From positions 1 through 64,000 of the forward strand of contig NZ_SADE01000003.1 of NCBI RefSeq assembly GCF_004005845.1: 64,000 nt of DNA, in the 5' to 3' direction. Positions 35,977 to 45,802 of this stretch are shown piece after piece. The stretch is from Hwanghaeella grinnelliae. GTDB lineage: Bacteria > Pseudomonadota > Alphaproteobacteria > UBA8366 > Aestuariispiraceae. Numbering within the stretch: position 1 is the first letter of the stretch; every line of letters starts with the position of its first letter. Both the position numbers and the translations under genes were made by a program. The notes under the pieces were generated by a model. That model made no database searches. It saw nothing but the letters and a program-made list of their open reading frames with translations, and was not told where the DNA came from.

Positions 35977-36448
35977 CAGCCGTCCCGGCACGGCGATAGA
36001 ATGCCCTGCCCCTGGTATAGCCAACTCCGCTCCTCTTCCTGATCGGCATTCCCCGAATTGGGCAAGCGTGCCCATGCTGTAATTGTTTTCTATTTGTTCC
36101 GGATAAAATCGGATATTTCGCCGACATCACGCCTAAAATAGAACAAAAAGAGATCAAACAGAAAGCCCTGAAAGCCGCAGAATTCCCAGGCTTTTACACT
36201 GCTTTCCATTGACGAGACGTAAATTCCCATGATATCCCATCAATACCCAAATCACACCACTCTGGGGGCAGGTGCGACCGGTTTGGGCACGGCGCGACGG
36301 CGCCGGCCGCATTTGCCGAGAGCAAATCGACCTTCGTCGTCAGCCGGCGGACACGGAGTTTTAACGGATCCCGGCCAATGGCCGGCCCCAGAAAAATCCG
36401 CCGTTTATCGTTTTTTTGGTTTTCATGCATTCAGGGGTGACGCGGAAA
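35977..36448 (+). promoter_or_regulatory. mraZ: Promoter/leader region of the dcw cluster
   Basis: No gene is seen in this stretch. It starts with an AT-rich zone (about 36080-36180), then holds the triple MraZ operator at 36225-36249, a possible TTGACG -35 at 36209 overlapping it with a weak TATCCC -10 at 36233, a CCGGCCA-A-TGGCCGG palindrome (36371-36385), and a T-rich stretch before the mraZ ribosome-binding site AGGGGTGA. Confidence 0.55.
36225..36249. promoter_or_regulatory. MraZ operator: three TGGGN boxes at 10-bp spacing
   Basis: On the minus strand TGGGT, TGGGA and TGGGA occur with exactly 5 bases between them; a degenerate fourth (TGGT) continues the phase at 36256-36259. In E. coli MraZ binds direct repeats of TGGGN separated by 5 nt upstream of mraZ, so autorepression is likely here. 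Confidence 0.85.
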
Positions 36449-36925
36449 ATGCCGCTGTTCACAGGGACATACGAGAACAAGGTCGACAGCAAGGGGAGAG
36501 TCTCTTTGCCGGCGCCGTTCCGTGACCGCTTGTCCCAAGCCGCCGGAGGGTCCGGCTCCGAACGGTCCTTTTACATTTTTCCGTCCCCGAACTCTCCGGG
36601 CCTGGAGGCCGCAGATGAGAGTTTCATGGACATGGTTGCCGAAAGTATCGAAGCGCAAGCGGAGCTGTTCTCGGAAGAAGAAGAGGCGTTGAGTCAAATC
36701 GTGGCCGATGCCCTTCCTGTTTCTTATGACAGCACCGGCCGCTTCATCCTGCCGCCCCGCTTCCAGTCCCACGCCGATATCGGTGGCAAGGCGCTGTTCG
36801 TGGGCAAGTCCAAACGCTTTCAAATCTGGGACCCCTCAACGTATGAAAGCTATGCCAATAAGGCGCGCGAACGCGCCAAGGGACTTACCCTGAAATTGCG
36901 TTCGGGACCGGGAGGCGGGGCATGA
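36449..36925 (+). CDS. mraZ: Transcriptional regulator MraZ
   Basis: Protein of 158 aa from the ATG at 36449, preceded by AGGGGTGA. Two AbrB-like halves carry the DxxGR motif: VDSKGRVSLPAPFR near residue 13 and YDSTGRFILPPRF near residue 95. MraZ is a ring-forming DNA-binding protein that represses its own dcw operon. Operator boxes lie 200 bases upstream. The stop overlaps the rsmH start by 4 bases (ATGA). Confidence 0.96.
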   Translation: MPLFTGTYENKVDSKGRVSLPAPFRDRLSQAAGGSGSERSFYIFPSPNSPGLEAADESFMDMVAESIEAQAELFSEEEEALSQIVADALPVSYDSTGRFILPPRFQSHADIGGKALFVGKSKRFQIWDPSTYESYANKARERAKGLTLKLRSGPGGGA

Positions 36926-37899
36926 CCGAACAGCATATCCCCGTCCTGTTGAACGAAATGATCGATGCGCTCGCCCCGCGCGACGGCGGTATTTACCTGG
37001 ACGGCACGTTCGGCCGCGGCGGATACAGCCGCGCTATCCTTCGGGCGGCCGACTGCCGTGTGTGGGCCATCGACCGCGACCCGAGTGCGATTGAACAAGC
37101 CCAGAAGGTGGATGCGGAGTTTCCAGGCCGCTTCACCATCCTCTGCGGCAAATTCGGCGACATGGAAGACCTGCTGGCCGGTGCCGGCGTCGACAGCCTG
37201 GACGGTGTCGTCCTCGACATCGGCGTATCTTCCCCCCAAATCGACACGGCAGAGCGCGGCTTTTCCTTCCGCATGCCGGGCCCTTTGGACATGCGTATGG
37301 GCAATGAAGGCCCGACCGCCGCGGATATCGTGAACAGCTGGGGCGAAGACGAACTGGCCCGCTTGATCCGCGATTTCGGCGAGGAACACCGGGCGCGCCA
37401 AGTTGCGCGTGCCATCGTCCGGGCCCGCGATATCGAACCGATCGCTACGACGACGCAATTGGCCGACATCGTCCGGTCTGTGGTCCGCAAGGCCAAGGAC
37501 GGCCTGGACCCGGCAACGCGGACGTTTCAGGCATTGCGTATTCAAGTGAATGACGAGCTGGGGCAGTTGGACCGCGCCTTGGCCGCCGCCGAGCGGCTTT
37601 TGCGCCCGGATGGTCGCCTTGTCGTCGTTGCTTTCCACAGTTTGGAAGACAAACGGGTGAAAGCCTTCTTGAGCGCGCGTTCCGGTGCGAAAGGAATCTC
37701 ACGACATCTTCCCGGTCCCGCCCCGGACGCCCCCAAGCCCACCTTCACGCTGGCCAAGCGCGGCACGATCAAGCCGAGTGAAGCAGAAATGCGCGCCAAT
37801 CCGCGCTGCCGGTCTTCCCGTTTGCGTGTTGCCGTGCGGACCGATGCGCCCGCCTGGGCCGCCGACCGCCCGAAAAGCGTCAGAGGGAAACGGGCATGA
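36922..37899 (+). CDS. rsmH: 16S rRNA (cytosine1402-N4)-methyltransferase
   Basis: Protein of 325 aa. The N-terminal HIPVLLNEMIDAL, the SAM-binding DGTFGRGGYSRAIL, DIGVSSPQID and C-terminal ALRIQVNDELGQL motifs identify RsmH (MraW). It methylates N4 of C1402 in 16S rRNA. It overlaps mraZ and ftsL by 4 bases at each end, so it is translated as part of the operon. Confidence 0.97.
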   Translation: MTEQHIPVLLNEMIDALAPRDGGIYLDGTFGRGGYSRAILRAADCRVWAIDRDPSAIEQAQKVDAEFPGRFTILCGKFGDMEDLLAGAGVDSLDGVVLDIGVSSPQIDTAERGFSFRMPGPLDMRMGNEGPTAADIVNSWGEDELARLIRDFGEEHRARQVARAIVRARDIEPIATTTQLADIVRSVVRKAKDGLDPATRTFQALRIQVNDELGQLDRALAAAERLLRPDGRLVVVAFHSLEDKRVKAFLSARSGAKGISRHLPGPAPDAPKPTFTLAKRGTIKPSEAEMRANPRCRSSRLRVAVRTDAPAWAADRPKSVRGKRA

Positions 37900-38318
37900 A
37901 GATTACCGCCGCACTCGTCTGGATCACACTTTGCGTCGCCAGCGGTTTCGCCCTGTTCAGCATCGCCTTCGCGGTGGAGGACCTGGAGTCCGAACTGGCT
38001 GCCATCAACAGCAATATCGAGCGTGAGCGGGAAGCCCAGCACGTGCTGGAGGCAGAATGGACTTACCTCAACCGGCCTGATCGGATCGAGGATTTGGCCC
38101 GTCAATTTCTGCCGCACCTGGCCCCGCCGACCATCGAGCAGTTGGTCGCGATGGAGGACATCCCCTTTCCTTCGGAAATCCCGCCATCAGCGGCGCTGGA
38201 TATCCCCCTGACCGAAACGACCGGCCTGACCACACAGGGCGCAGAAGCGCCCGCTGTCATCGCCCCCCGTCGGAGCGGCTTGCGCACCGGCGCGATGACC
38301 TTGGGAGGACAAGAATGA
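37896..38318 (+). CDS. ftsL: Cell division protein FtsL
   Basis: Protein of 140 aa: a short N-terminus, one transmembrane helix (about residues 4-24), then a heptad-rich periplasmic coiled coil (EDLESELAAINSNIEREREA) and the LNRPDRIEDLARQF segment typical of alphaproteobacterial FtsL-like proteins. The Pro/Thr-rich C-terminus is variable. It bridges FtsQ/FtsB and FtsWI in the divisome. It overlaps both neighbours by 4 bases. Confidence 0.85.
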   Translation: MKITAALVWITLCVASGFALFSIAFAVEDLESELAAINSNIEREREAQHVLEAEWTYLNRPDRIEDLARQFLPHLAPPTIEQLVAMEDIPFPSEIPPSAALDIPLTETTGLTTQGAEAPAVIAPRRSGLRTGAMTLGGQE

Positions 38319-40345
38319 TCCTTCGTGCCACAAAAAACGACGGAACCGATGCGGAAGAACGTGTCGCCCGCAGCATCGGAGCACCCGAAACGCGGGTCGA
38401 GCCCCGGCTGACCAAGAAGGATCGAACGAGTGACGATGCCTCGCAGGCGCAGCCTCCTCGGAAGAAATTGATCATCGAGCGCCGCGAACCGGAACAGGCC
38501 GCTCAGACCGAAGTCCGCAGCGACAAGAGGCCCGAGCGCGCCCGCGCGGAGCGCAAAGGCTTTTCGGTGCGGGCCAAGATTGCGCCGGCACGGTCTAAAT
38601 CCGCACCCACGGAGCGGAAGACCCCGGTCGCCGCCGACACCCGTCGCCCCTCCTTCGGGAAGGACGGCGCGCAACGCGACGGCGTATTTCGATCGGCTAT
38701 GGAAACCGGTCGCACCCGTCTTTTGATTACCGGCACCGTCATCACCCTGGCCTTCGCGGTGATCGGGGCGCGTTTGGTGGATGTCACCGCCATGCGCGCT
38801 CCGACGGAGCCGGCTTCCAAGGTTGCGGCGACCGTCCCGGCCCCGAAGAGCGAGCGGGCAGGCATCGTCGACCGCAATGGCGTGCTTCTGGCCACGAACC
38901 TGTCCACCGTTTCCCTGATCGCGGACCCCAAATACGTCCAGAACCCAAGGGAAACGGCCTATAAGCTGGCCGCAGTCCTCCCCACGCTGGACCCGAAGGC
39001 AACCGAAGACAAACTGCGCAAAAAATCCCGCTTTGTGCCGTTGATGCGGACTCTGACACCGCAACAGCAATACGACGTCAATGCCCTAGGCTTGCCTGGG
39101 ATCGATTTCGACAGAAAACAGACACGGATTTATCCGCATGGCCCGCTTTTTGGCCATATCCTTGGGCAGACGGACACGGACAATAACGGTATCGCCGGGT
39201 TGGAACTGCGCTTCGACACGGACCTGCAGGAGGGCACGGAGCCCCTGCAATTGTCGCTCGATGTGCGCGTACAACACATGCTGCGGGAAGAACTGGGCGC
39301 GGCGATTTCGAAGTTCAGTGCCGTCGGCGGCGCGGCGATCGTCATGGATGTCCATAACGGGGAAGTTTTAGGCATGGTTTCCTTGCCGGACTTCGACCCG
39401 AACGAGCCTATCGCCCTGGATGACGAGTCCTTGTTCAACCGGGCGACCAAAGGGGTCTACGAACTTGGCTCCACCTTCAAGATCTTTAATACGGCGCTCG
39501 GCCTCGAGTCCGGCTCCGTCTCTCTCACCAGCAGCTATGACGCGACCAAACCGATCCGCGTCGGCCGGTTCAATATCACCGATTATCATGCCAAGAACCG
39601 TTGGCTCTCGGTGCCGGAAATATTCATCTATTCCTCGAATATCGGGTCCGCGAAAATGGCCCTGGATGTCGGCGGACCGGAACAGAAACGCTTCTTCGAC
39701 AAGATCGGCTTCCTGAAGCCGCTCGACGTGGAAGTTCCGGAAGTCGGATACCCGCAAAGCCCTGCGGTCTGGCGTCCCGTAAACACGATGACGATTTCCT
39801 TCGGGCACGGGCTTGCGGTCAGCCCCTTGCATCTGGCGACCGGTGTTTCGGCAATGGTAAACGGTGGGACGCTATATCGTCCGACTGTTCTGAAGGCGAC
39901 GGAAGCGCCGCATGGCAAGCGTGTCATATCGGAAAAAACCAGCAACGCGATCCGCGCCTTGATGCATTTGAATGGGATCGAAGGGTCGGGCAAGAACGCG
40001 CAGGCGGAAGGATATGTCGTTGGCGGCAAGACCGGCACCGCGGAAAAGGCGGTGTCAGGCGGTTATCGCGGCAAGTCGCTGATTTCCAGTTTCGTCGGGG
40101 CCTTCCCGATGCATGCGCCACGCTACACCGTCTACGTTGTTCTGGACGAGCCGCACGGCATTAAAGAGACTTATGGTTACGCCACCGGCGGTTGGGTTGC
40201 GGCCCCGGTTGTCGGCAATGTCGTGCGCCGCCTTGCGCCGATGATGGGTATCAAGCCGACCGATGCGGACGCGCCTGAGGTTCGCCAACACTTCGCCATT
40301 CTGCCGCCACAAATGGGTGCCAGCTTGGCCTCCCTCAGACAATAG
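38315..40345 (+). CDS. ftsI: Peptidoglycan D,D-transpeptidase FtsI (PBP3)
   Basis: Protein of 676 aa, longer than E. coli FtsI (588). An Arg/Lys/Pro-rich cytoplasmic extension of about 130 residues precedes a single transmembrane helix (136-157). The PBP dimerisation domain starts at RAGIVDRNGV. The transpeptidase motifs are STFK (Ser386), SSN in YSSNIGSA, and KTG in GGKTGTAEK. It crosslinks septal peptidoglycan. It overlaps ftsL by 4 bases and is 12 bases from murE. Confidence 0.97.
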   Translation: MILRATKNDGTDAEERVARSIGAPETRVEPRLTKKDRTSDDASQAQPPRKKLIIERREPEQAAQTEVRSDKRPERARAERKGFSVRAKIAPARSKSAPTERKTPVAADTRRPSFGKDGAQRDGVFRSAMETGRTRLLITGTVITLAFAVIGARLVDVTAMRAPTEPASKVAATVPAPKSERAGIVDRNGVLLATNLSTVSLIADPKYVQNPRETAYKLAAVLPTLDPKATEDKLRKKSRFVPLMRTLTPQQQYDVNALGLPGIDFDRKQTRIYPHGPLFGHILGQTDTDNNGIAGLELRFDTDLQEGTEPLQLSLDVRVQHMLREELGAAISKFSAVGGAAIVMDVHNGEVLGMVSLPDFDPNEPIALDDESLFNRATKGVYELGSTFKIFNTALGLESGSVSLTSSYDATKPIRVGRFNITDYHAKNRWLSVPEIFIYSSNIGSAKMALDVGGPEQKRFFDKIGFLKPLDVEVPEVGYPQSPAVWRPVNTMTISFGHGLAVSPLHLATGVSAMVNGGTLYRPTVLKATEAPHGKRVISEKTSNAIRALMHLNGIEGSGKNAQAEGYVVGGKTGTAEKAVSGGYRGKSLISSFVGAFPMHAPRYTVYVVLDEPHGIKETYGYATGGWVAAPVVGNVVRRLAPMMGIKPTDADAPEVRQHFAILPPQMGASLASLRQ

Positions 40346-40357
40346 AGGGAGCGATAG

Positions 40358-41821
40358 ATGAACGGCGAAGGCATCCTGCCCAATATTCCAATCACCGGCC
40401 TGACGGCAGATAGCCGCAAGGTACAGCCCGGCTTTCTGTTCGCGGCCATCCCGGGCCTTGCCCTGGACGGCCGGAACTTTATTTCCGACGCCATTAAGAA
40501 AGGTGCCGTGGCCATCCTGACCACACCCGACGTCACGTCGGACAGCCCTCTGCTGGGTGAACAGGGCAAGACCGCCGTGACCTTGGTCCACGACGCCAAT
40601 CCGCGGCGGCGCCTGGCAAAGATGGCGGCCGCATACTTCTCCCCTCAGCCGGAAATCATGGTCGCGGTCACCGGCACGAACGGTAAAACCTCGGTTGCCA
40701 ACTTCACCCGTCAACTTTGGCAGGCAATAGGCAGTGAGGCGGGCGCGATCGGAACTTTGGGCGTGAGAGCCAACGGGTTCGATACCGACCACGGACTGAC
40801 CACACCGGACCCGGTCGATCTGCACAGCCTGCTCGGCGCCATGAAGCAGGCGGGCATCGACCATGTCGCTATGGAAGCGTCCAGCCACGGCCTCGACCAA
40901 TACCGCCTGGACGGTGCACGTTTCTCCGCAGCCGCCTTCACCAATCTCAGCCGCGATCATCTGGATTATCATCACAACATGGATGCCTATCGCGCGTCCA
41001 AGATGCGTCTGTTCGAGGAGTTGCTGGCACCGGGCGGCGTTGCCGTCGTGAACTCAGCCTCGGCAGAGCATGACCGCATCGCGAATATTGCGGCCGAGCG
41101 GAAACAACGCCTGTATTCCTATGGGCTTCGAAACGGTCAGATCCGCTGTGTGAAAATGGAGCCGCGGGCCAACGGTTTCGATCTGGAAATCGACATCTTC
41201 GGGGAGAGGTTGTCGGTCGATTTCCCCCTTCCCGGTGCGTTTCAGGTCGAGAACGCCCTTGCGGCCTTGGGCTTGGTGCTTGCGACCGGGTCCGACCTGC
41301 GCCATGCGGCTCCGAACCTGTCGCGTCTGACGGGCGTTCGCGGGCGAATGGAACGCGCGGCCGTTCTACCGAACGGTGCGGCAGTCTATGTCGATTATTC
41401 ACACACGCCGGATTCAATTGCGACCGTCCTGAAAGCCCTGCGCAGTCACGTTGGCAATCGCCTTCGTATCGTCTTCGGTTGCGGCGGGGACCGGGATCCC
41501 GGAAAGCGGATTCTAATGGGTCAGGCGGCCGCGCAATATGCCGATATGGTCACCGTGACCGACGATAACCCGCGCAGCGAGGATCCTGCCGAAATCCGCA
41601 TCCAGGCCATGGAAGGATGCCCGGGCGCCGCCAATATCGGCGACCGCCGTGAAGCGATCTTCGCCGCTATGCGGGCACTCGAACCTGGGGACGTACTTTG
41701 CGTGGCGGGCAAAGGCCACGAACAAGGTCAGACCATCGCCGGCCGCGTCATCCCCTTCGATGACGCAAGTGTCGTGCGCGAATGCGCTGAAGAACTGGCC
41801 GGGGGTGTGGAACCGGCATGA
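40358..41821 (+). CDS. murE: UDP-MurNAc-L-Ala-D-Glu:meso-diaminopimelate ligase
   Basis: Protein of 487 aa. ATP-binding VTGTNGKTSVANF, the carbamylated-lysine region, and the DNPRSEDP motif that selects meso-diaminopimelate are present. It adds the third residue of the peptidoglycan stem. GAGGGAGCGATAG lies before the ATG. It overlaps murF by 4 bases. Confidence 0.97.
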   Translation: MNGEGILPNIPITGLTADSRKVQPGFLFAAIPGLALDGRNFISDAIKKGAVAILTTPDVTSDSPLLGEQGKTAVTLVHDANPRRRLAKMAAAYFSPQPEIMVAVTGTNGKTSVANFTRQLWQAIGSEAGAIGTLGVRANGFDTDHGLTTPDPVDLHSLLGAMKQAGIDHVAMEASSHGLDQYRLDGARFSAAAFTNLSRDHLDYHHNMDAYRASKMRLFEELLAPGGVAVVNSASAEHDRIANIAAERKQRLYSYGLRNGQIRCVKMEPRANGFDLEIDIFGERLSVDFPLPGAFQVENALAALGLVLATGSDLRHAAPNLSRLTGVRGRMERAAVLPNGAAVYVDYSHTPDSIATVLKALRSHVGNRLRIVFGCGGDRDPGKRILMGQAAAQYADMVTVTDDNPRSEDPAEIRIQAMEGCPGAANIGDRREAIFAAMRALEPGDVLCVAGKGHEQGQTIAGRVIPFDDASVVRECAEELAGGVEPA

Positions 41822-43239
41822 CGGCGCTGTGGACAGAAACAACGGTAGAGGAGGCGACGAACGGACGTTCGACGGCGCCCTTTTCCGCGTCCGGCGTTCA
41901 GATCGACAGTCGGTTCGTTCAACCAGGCGATCTTTTCATCGCCATTCGCGGCGCCAAGCAGGATGGCCACGCCTTTATCGACAATGCGGCCGAAGCCGGC
42001 GCTGCCGCTGCCGTGGTTGCCAAGGATTGGGCAGACAAATATGCCGACCGCGCGACCCTGACGCCGCTTCATGTCGTCGACGACACATTCGACGCTTTGT
42101 ACGACCTTGCCCGCAGCGCAAGGGCACGCACCCACGCAAAACTCGCGGCCGTGACGGGCAGCATGGGAAAGACCGGCACCAAGGACGGGTTGGCGACGGC
42201 ATTGGCCGTCGACGGCCCCGTTCATGCAACATCCGGCAACCAGAACAACATGTACGGGCTGCCGCTTACGCTGGCGCGCCTGCCCGAGGATGCTGCATTC
42301 GGCGTTTTTGAAATAGGCATGGACCATGCCGGAGAAATCGAACCGTTGAGTGCGTTGCTACGACCGCACCTCGCCATCATTACGACCGTCGCCCCCGTGC
42401 ATCTGGAATTCTTCGAGTCCGTCGAAGGCATTGCCGATGCAAAGGCGGAAATCTTCGCTGGGCTTTCACCGGACGGCGTCGCGGTACTGCCTCGCGACAA
42501 CGCACATTTTCCGAGACTCAAAGCCAAAGCCGCCGAACAGGGTATTCGTACCATCATCACCTTCGGCACCCATGCGGAAGCCGACTTCCGACTTATCGAC
42601 GCCATGACGACCGCTTCCGGCACAGAGATCATGGCATCGATCTTTGGCAAGCGGTTCCTGTATCGCCACGGTATACCCGGCATTCAATGGGCGACGAACA
42701 GCTTGGCGATCCTGGCGGCCGTGCACGGGCTGGGCGGCGACTATCGCCGCGCAAGCGATACGTTCATGAGCATGCAAGCCGGCGCCGGCCGGGGAAAGCA
42801 AACCGCCATTGCCTTGCCCGCAGGCGGCAACGCAACGCTGATCGACGAAAGCTACAACGCCAACCCCGACGCGGTTCGCGCGGCACTGGCCGTGCTCGAC
42901 ATGGCCGCCGGCAGTGCCGGCGGCAGACGCCTCGCCGTCCTTGGCGACATGCGCGAGTTAGGGCCGAATGCGCCCCAAATGCATGCGGGCCTGGCCGACG
43001 CGGTGATCTCCCACAAAGTGGACCGCCTGTTCTGCTGCGGTCCGCATATGGAGCATCTGGCCCAAGCACTAGAAGGCCGGGTCGACACGATGCATGCGGC
43101 AAAAAGCACCGGTCTCATCCAAGCCCTGACCGACACTGTCGGCCCCGGCGACGTGGTGATGGTTAAAGGCTCTCTTGGTACCAACATGAAGCCGATCGTC
43201 GAGGCGATGCTCGACCTCGACGCTGCGGCTCGAGAATAA
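41818..43239 (+). CDS. murF: UDP-MurNAc-tripeptide:D-Ala-D-Ala ligase
   Basis: Protein of 473 aa. The Mur ligase P-loop VTGSMGKTGTKDGL is present, along with SGNQNNMYGLPLTLARL and IDESYNANPDAVRAAL, typical of MurF. It adds D-Ala-D-Ala to the tripeptide. It overlaps murE by 4 bases and lies 15 bases before mraY. Confidence 0.97.
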   Translation: MTALWTETTVEEATNGRSTAPFSASGVQIDSRFVQPGDLFIAIRGAKQDGHAFIDNAAEAGAAAAVVAKDWADKYADRATLTPLHVVDDTFDALYDLARSARARTHAKLAAVTGSMGKTGTKDGLATALAVDGPVHATSGNQNNMYGLPLTLARLPEDAAFGVFEIGMDHAGEIEPLSALLRPHLAIITTVAPVHLEFFESVEGIADAKAEIFAGLSPDGVAVLPRDNAHFPRLKAKAAEQGIRTIITFGTHAEADFRLIDAMTTASGTEIMASIFGKRFLYRHGIPGIQWATNSLAILAAVHGLGGDYRRASDTFMSMQAGAGRGKQTAIALPAGGNATLIDESYNANPDAVRAALAVLDMAAGSAGGRRLAVLGDMRELGPNAPQMHAGLADAVISHKVDRLFCCGPHMEHLAQALEGRVDTMHAAKSTGLIQALTDTVGPGDVVMVKGSLGTNMKPIVEAMLDLDAAARE

Positions 43240-43254
43240 AGGGGAGCGCACAGA

Positions 43255-44340
43255 ATGTTATACGCCCTTCTCGCGCCCCTGGCGGACGAGTATCAGGTCT
43301 TCAACCTCTTCCGGTATCTGACTTTCCGAACCGGCGGCGCCATGATGACCGCCCTGGTAATCAGCTTTCTGATGGGCCCGACAGTCATCAATTGGCTGCG
43401 ACAACAGCAGCGCGGCGCCAGCAATATCCGCGAAGACGTGCCTGAACAGCATTTGGCCAAGGCCGGGACACCGACAATGGGCGGCTTCCTGATCCTGATC
43501 GCGCTGATCTGCAGCACCCTGCTGTGGATGGATCTTAAGAACGCCTATATCTGGATCGTGCTTCTGGTGACGGCGGGTTTCGGATTGATCGGCTTCGCGG
43601 ACGATTTTCTGAAGCTGACCAAAAGAAATTCAAAGGGGCTGTCCGGCAAACTGAAACTCGTTGGCCAGATCACCATCAGCTTGGGGGCCGCCTATTGGGT
43701 TACAGCCGTCACGCCGGACACGCTGTCCTCCAGCCTCGCCCTTCCCTTCTTGAAGGATGTGTTGCTGAACCTGGGCTGGTTCTTCCTGCCCTTCGCTGTC
43801 TTCGTCATCGTCGGTGCGTCCAATGCGGTCAACCTCACGGACGGGTTGGATGGCCTTGCCATTGTCCCGGTGATGATCGCGGCAGGGTGTTTCGGGTTCA
43901 TTTCTTATCTGGTCGGGAACGCAATCTATTCCGACTATCTTCAGCTCCATTTCGTCGCGGGCTCTGGTGAGTTGGCGGTCTTCTGCGGTGCTATTGTCGG
44001 CGCCGCATTGGGTTTCCTGTGGTTCAACGCACCGCCTGCCATGGTTTTCATGGGCGATACCGGCTCGCTGTCGCTTGGCGGCGCGCTGGGGGCGATCAGC
44101 ATCGTCACGAAACATGAAATCGTGCTGGCAATCATCGGCGGGTTGTTCGTTCTGGAAACCGTTTCGGTGATCGTCCAAGTGACCAGCTTCAAGCTGACGG
44201 GCAAGCGCGTCTTCGCGATGGCCCCGTTGCACCATCATTTCGAAAAGAAAGGGTGGGCCGAACCCACCATCGTCATCCGCTTTTGGATCATTGCGATGAT
44301 CCTGGCGATGATCGGCCTGTCGACGCTGAAGCTTCGGTAA
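43255..44340 (+). CDS. mraY: Phospho-N-acetylmuramoyl-pentapeptide transferase
   Basis: Protein of 361 aa with about ten transmembrane segments. Signatures: [11 protein letters not shown], the Asp pair in [24 protein letters not shown], and the catalytic histidine stretch [11 protein letters not shown]. It makes lipid I from UDP-MurNAc-pentapeptide and undecaprenyl phosphate. AAGGGGAG lies before the ATG. Confidence 0.98.
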   Translation: MLYALLAPLADEYQVFNLFRYLTFRTGGAMMTALVISFLMGPTVINWLRQQQRGASNIREDVPEQHLAKAGTPTMGGFLILIALICSTLLWMDLKNAYIWIVLLVTAGFGLIGFADDFLKLTKRNSKGLSGKLKLVGQITISLGAAYWVTAVTPDTLSSSLALPFLKDVLLNLGWFFLPFAVFVIVGASNAVNLTDGLDGLAIVPVMIAAGCFGFISYLVGNAIYSDYLQLHFVAGSGELAVFCGAIVGAALGFLWFNAPPAMVFMGDTGSLSLGGALGAISIVTKHEIVLAIIGGLFVLETVSVIVQVTSFKLTGKRVFAMAPLHHHFEKKGWAEPTIVIRFWIIAMILAMIGLSTLKLR

Positions 44341-44398
44341 GTCGTTTTTTGTTTTCGCCGGCAATTACATGCGCCGGTCGAATTAAGGGTTTTGAAAA

Positions 44399-45802
44399 GT
44401 GAGTGTCGTGGTGACCATGTACAAGGACAACACCGTCGCGGTTGTCGGGCTCGGGAAATCGGGTCTGTCGGCGGCGCGCGCGCTGAAAGAAGGCGGTGCG
44501 GATGTCCTGGTATGGGATGACCGCGCGGATGCACGCGACGATGCACAAAAGGCCGGCTATCAGCTGGCCGCACCGGATACGTATGACTGGTCGGGCGACG
44601 CCCCCGCAGCACTGGTCTTGAGCCCCGGCATTCCATTGACCCACCCGCAACCGCATCCCGCGGCAACCGCGGCCGGCATCCATGGTATTCCGGTTCTTGG
44701 CGATGTCGAATTGCTATACCGCGCCTGCCCAAGGGCCCGGTATATCGGCATCACCGGAACCAACGGGAAGTCGACCACCACGGCCCTGATCGGCCACATC
44801 CTGACATCGACAAATCGCACGGTTGAGGTTGGCGGTAACCTAGGCACGCCGGCACTCGATTTGGCGCCCTTGGATGCCGATGGGATCTATGTGTTGGAAA
44901 TGTCGTCCTACCAATTGGACCTGACTCATTCGGTCGCCTTCGACAGCGCAATACTCTTGAACGTTACCGCGGACCATCTGGACAGACACGGCGGGATGGA
45001 CGGCTATATCGCCGCGAAGAAACGGATATTCCGCAACCAGGGCGGTGAGACCGCCGCCATCGTCGGGGTGGACGACAACCATTGCGACGCGGTGGCAACA
45101 GCGCTGGAGGATAACGGGCACACGGTGATCCGTCTCTCCGTGACGCAACCGGTTGAGTATGGCGTCTACATTGCCGACGGAAAGCTGATCGATGCGATGA
45201 CGGACGACCCAATCGCGGTCCTCGACCTGAACGATGCACCCGCCCTGCCCGGTCTGCACAATGCCCAAAACATCGCGGCCGCCTATGCCGCAACACGCCG
45301 CGAAGGTCTGTCCCCGGCGGAGATCCGCGACGGCATTCTCACCTTCCCCGGCCTGGCCCATCGGTTGGAGACTGTCGCAGTCGAGGACGGTATCCGTTTC
45401 GTCAACGACAGCAAAGCGACGAACGCTGAAGCGACTGCCCGGGCGCTTGCCAGCTTCGAGCGAATCTACTGGATTGCGGGCGGTCGGGAGAAAGAAGGCG
45501 GCTACGATGTTCTTCGCCCCTACCTGCCGGCTGTTCGAAAAGCATTTCTTATCGGCGAAGCGGCCGACAACATGGCCGCGGCGCTTTCAAAGTCATTAGA
45601 GGTCGAGATTTGCGGCACGCTGCAGCGCGCCGTGGAACAGGCTACAGCCCTGGCAATGGCGGAAGGGGTGCGTGGGTCGGCGGTATTACTGTCGCCTGCC
45701 TGCGCCTCCTTCGACCAATTCCCGAATTTTGAGATCAGAGGCACGGCCTTCACCGAGGCGGTGGCTGACACTCTTCGCCACCGGAGGGAGCATCGGTCAT
45801 GA
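44399..45802 (+). CDS. murD: UDP-MurNAc-L-alanine:D-glutamate ligase
   Basis: Protein of 467 aa. N-terminal VAVVGLGKSGLSAARAL, P-loop ITGTNGKSTTTALI, and SKATNAEATARAL near the C-terminus identify MurD. It adds D-glutamate to UDP-MurNAc-L-Ala. The start is GTG at 44399 with AAGGG 9 bases upstream; GTG 44408 and ATG 44417 are alternatives. The 58-base gap from mraY is the widest in the mur part of the operon. It overlaps ftsW by 4 bases. Confidence 0.96.
   Translation: MSVVVTMYKDNTVAVVGLGKSGLSAARALKEGGADVLVWDDRADARDDAQKAGYQLAAPDTYDWSGDAPAALVLSPGIPLTHPQPHPAATAAGIHGIPVLGDVELLYRACPRARYIGITGTNGKSTTTALIGHILTSTNRTVEVGGNLGTPALDLAPLDADGIYVLEMSSYQLDLTHSVAFDSAILLNVTADHLDRHGGMDGYIAAKKRIFRNQGGETAAIVGVDDNHCDAVATALEDNGHTVIRLSVTQPVEYGVYIADGKLIDAMTDDPIAVLDLNDAPALPGLHNAQNIAAAYAATRREGLSPAEIRDGILTFPGLAHRLETVAVEDGIRFVNDSKATNAEATARALASFERIYWIAGGREKEGGYDVLRPYLPAVRKAFLIGEAADNMAAALSKSLEVEICGTLQRAVEQATALAMAEGVRGSAVLLSPACASFDQFPNFEIRGTAFTEAVADTLRHRREHRS

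Noticed and set aside
36371-36385. 15-base palindrome CCGGCCA-A-TGGCCGG before mraZ
   Set aside because: GC-rich short palindromes are common here and no family operator is matched; kept only as a note in the leader region.
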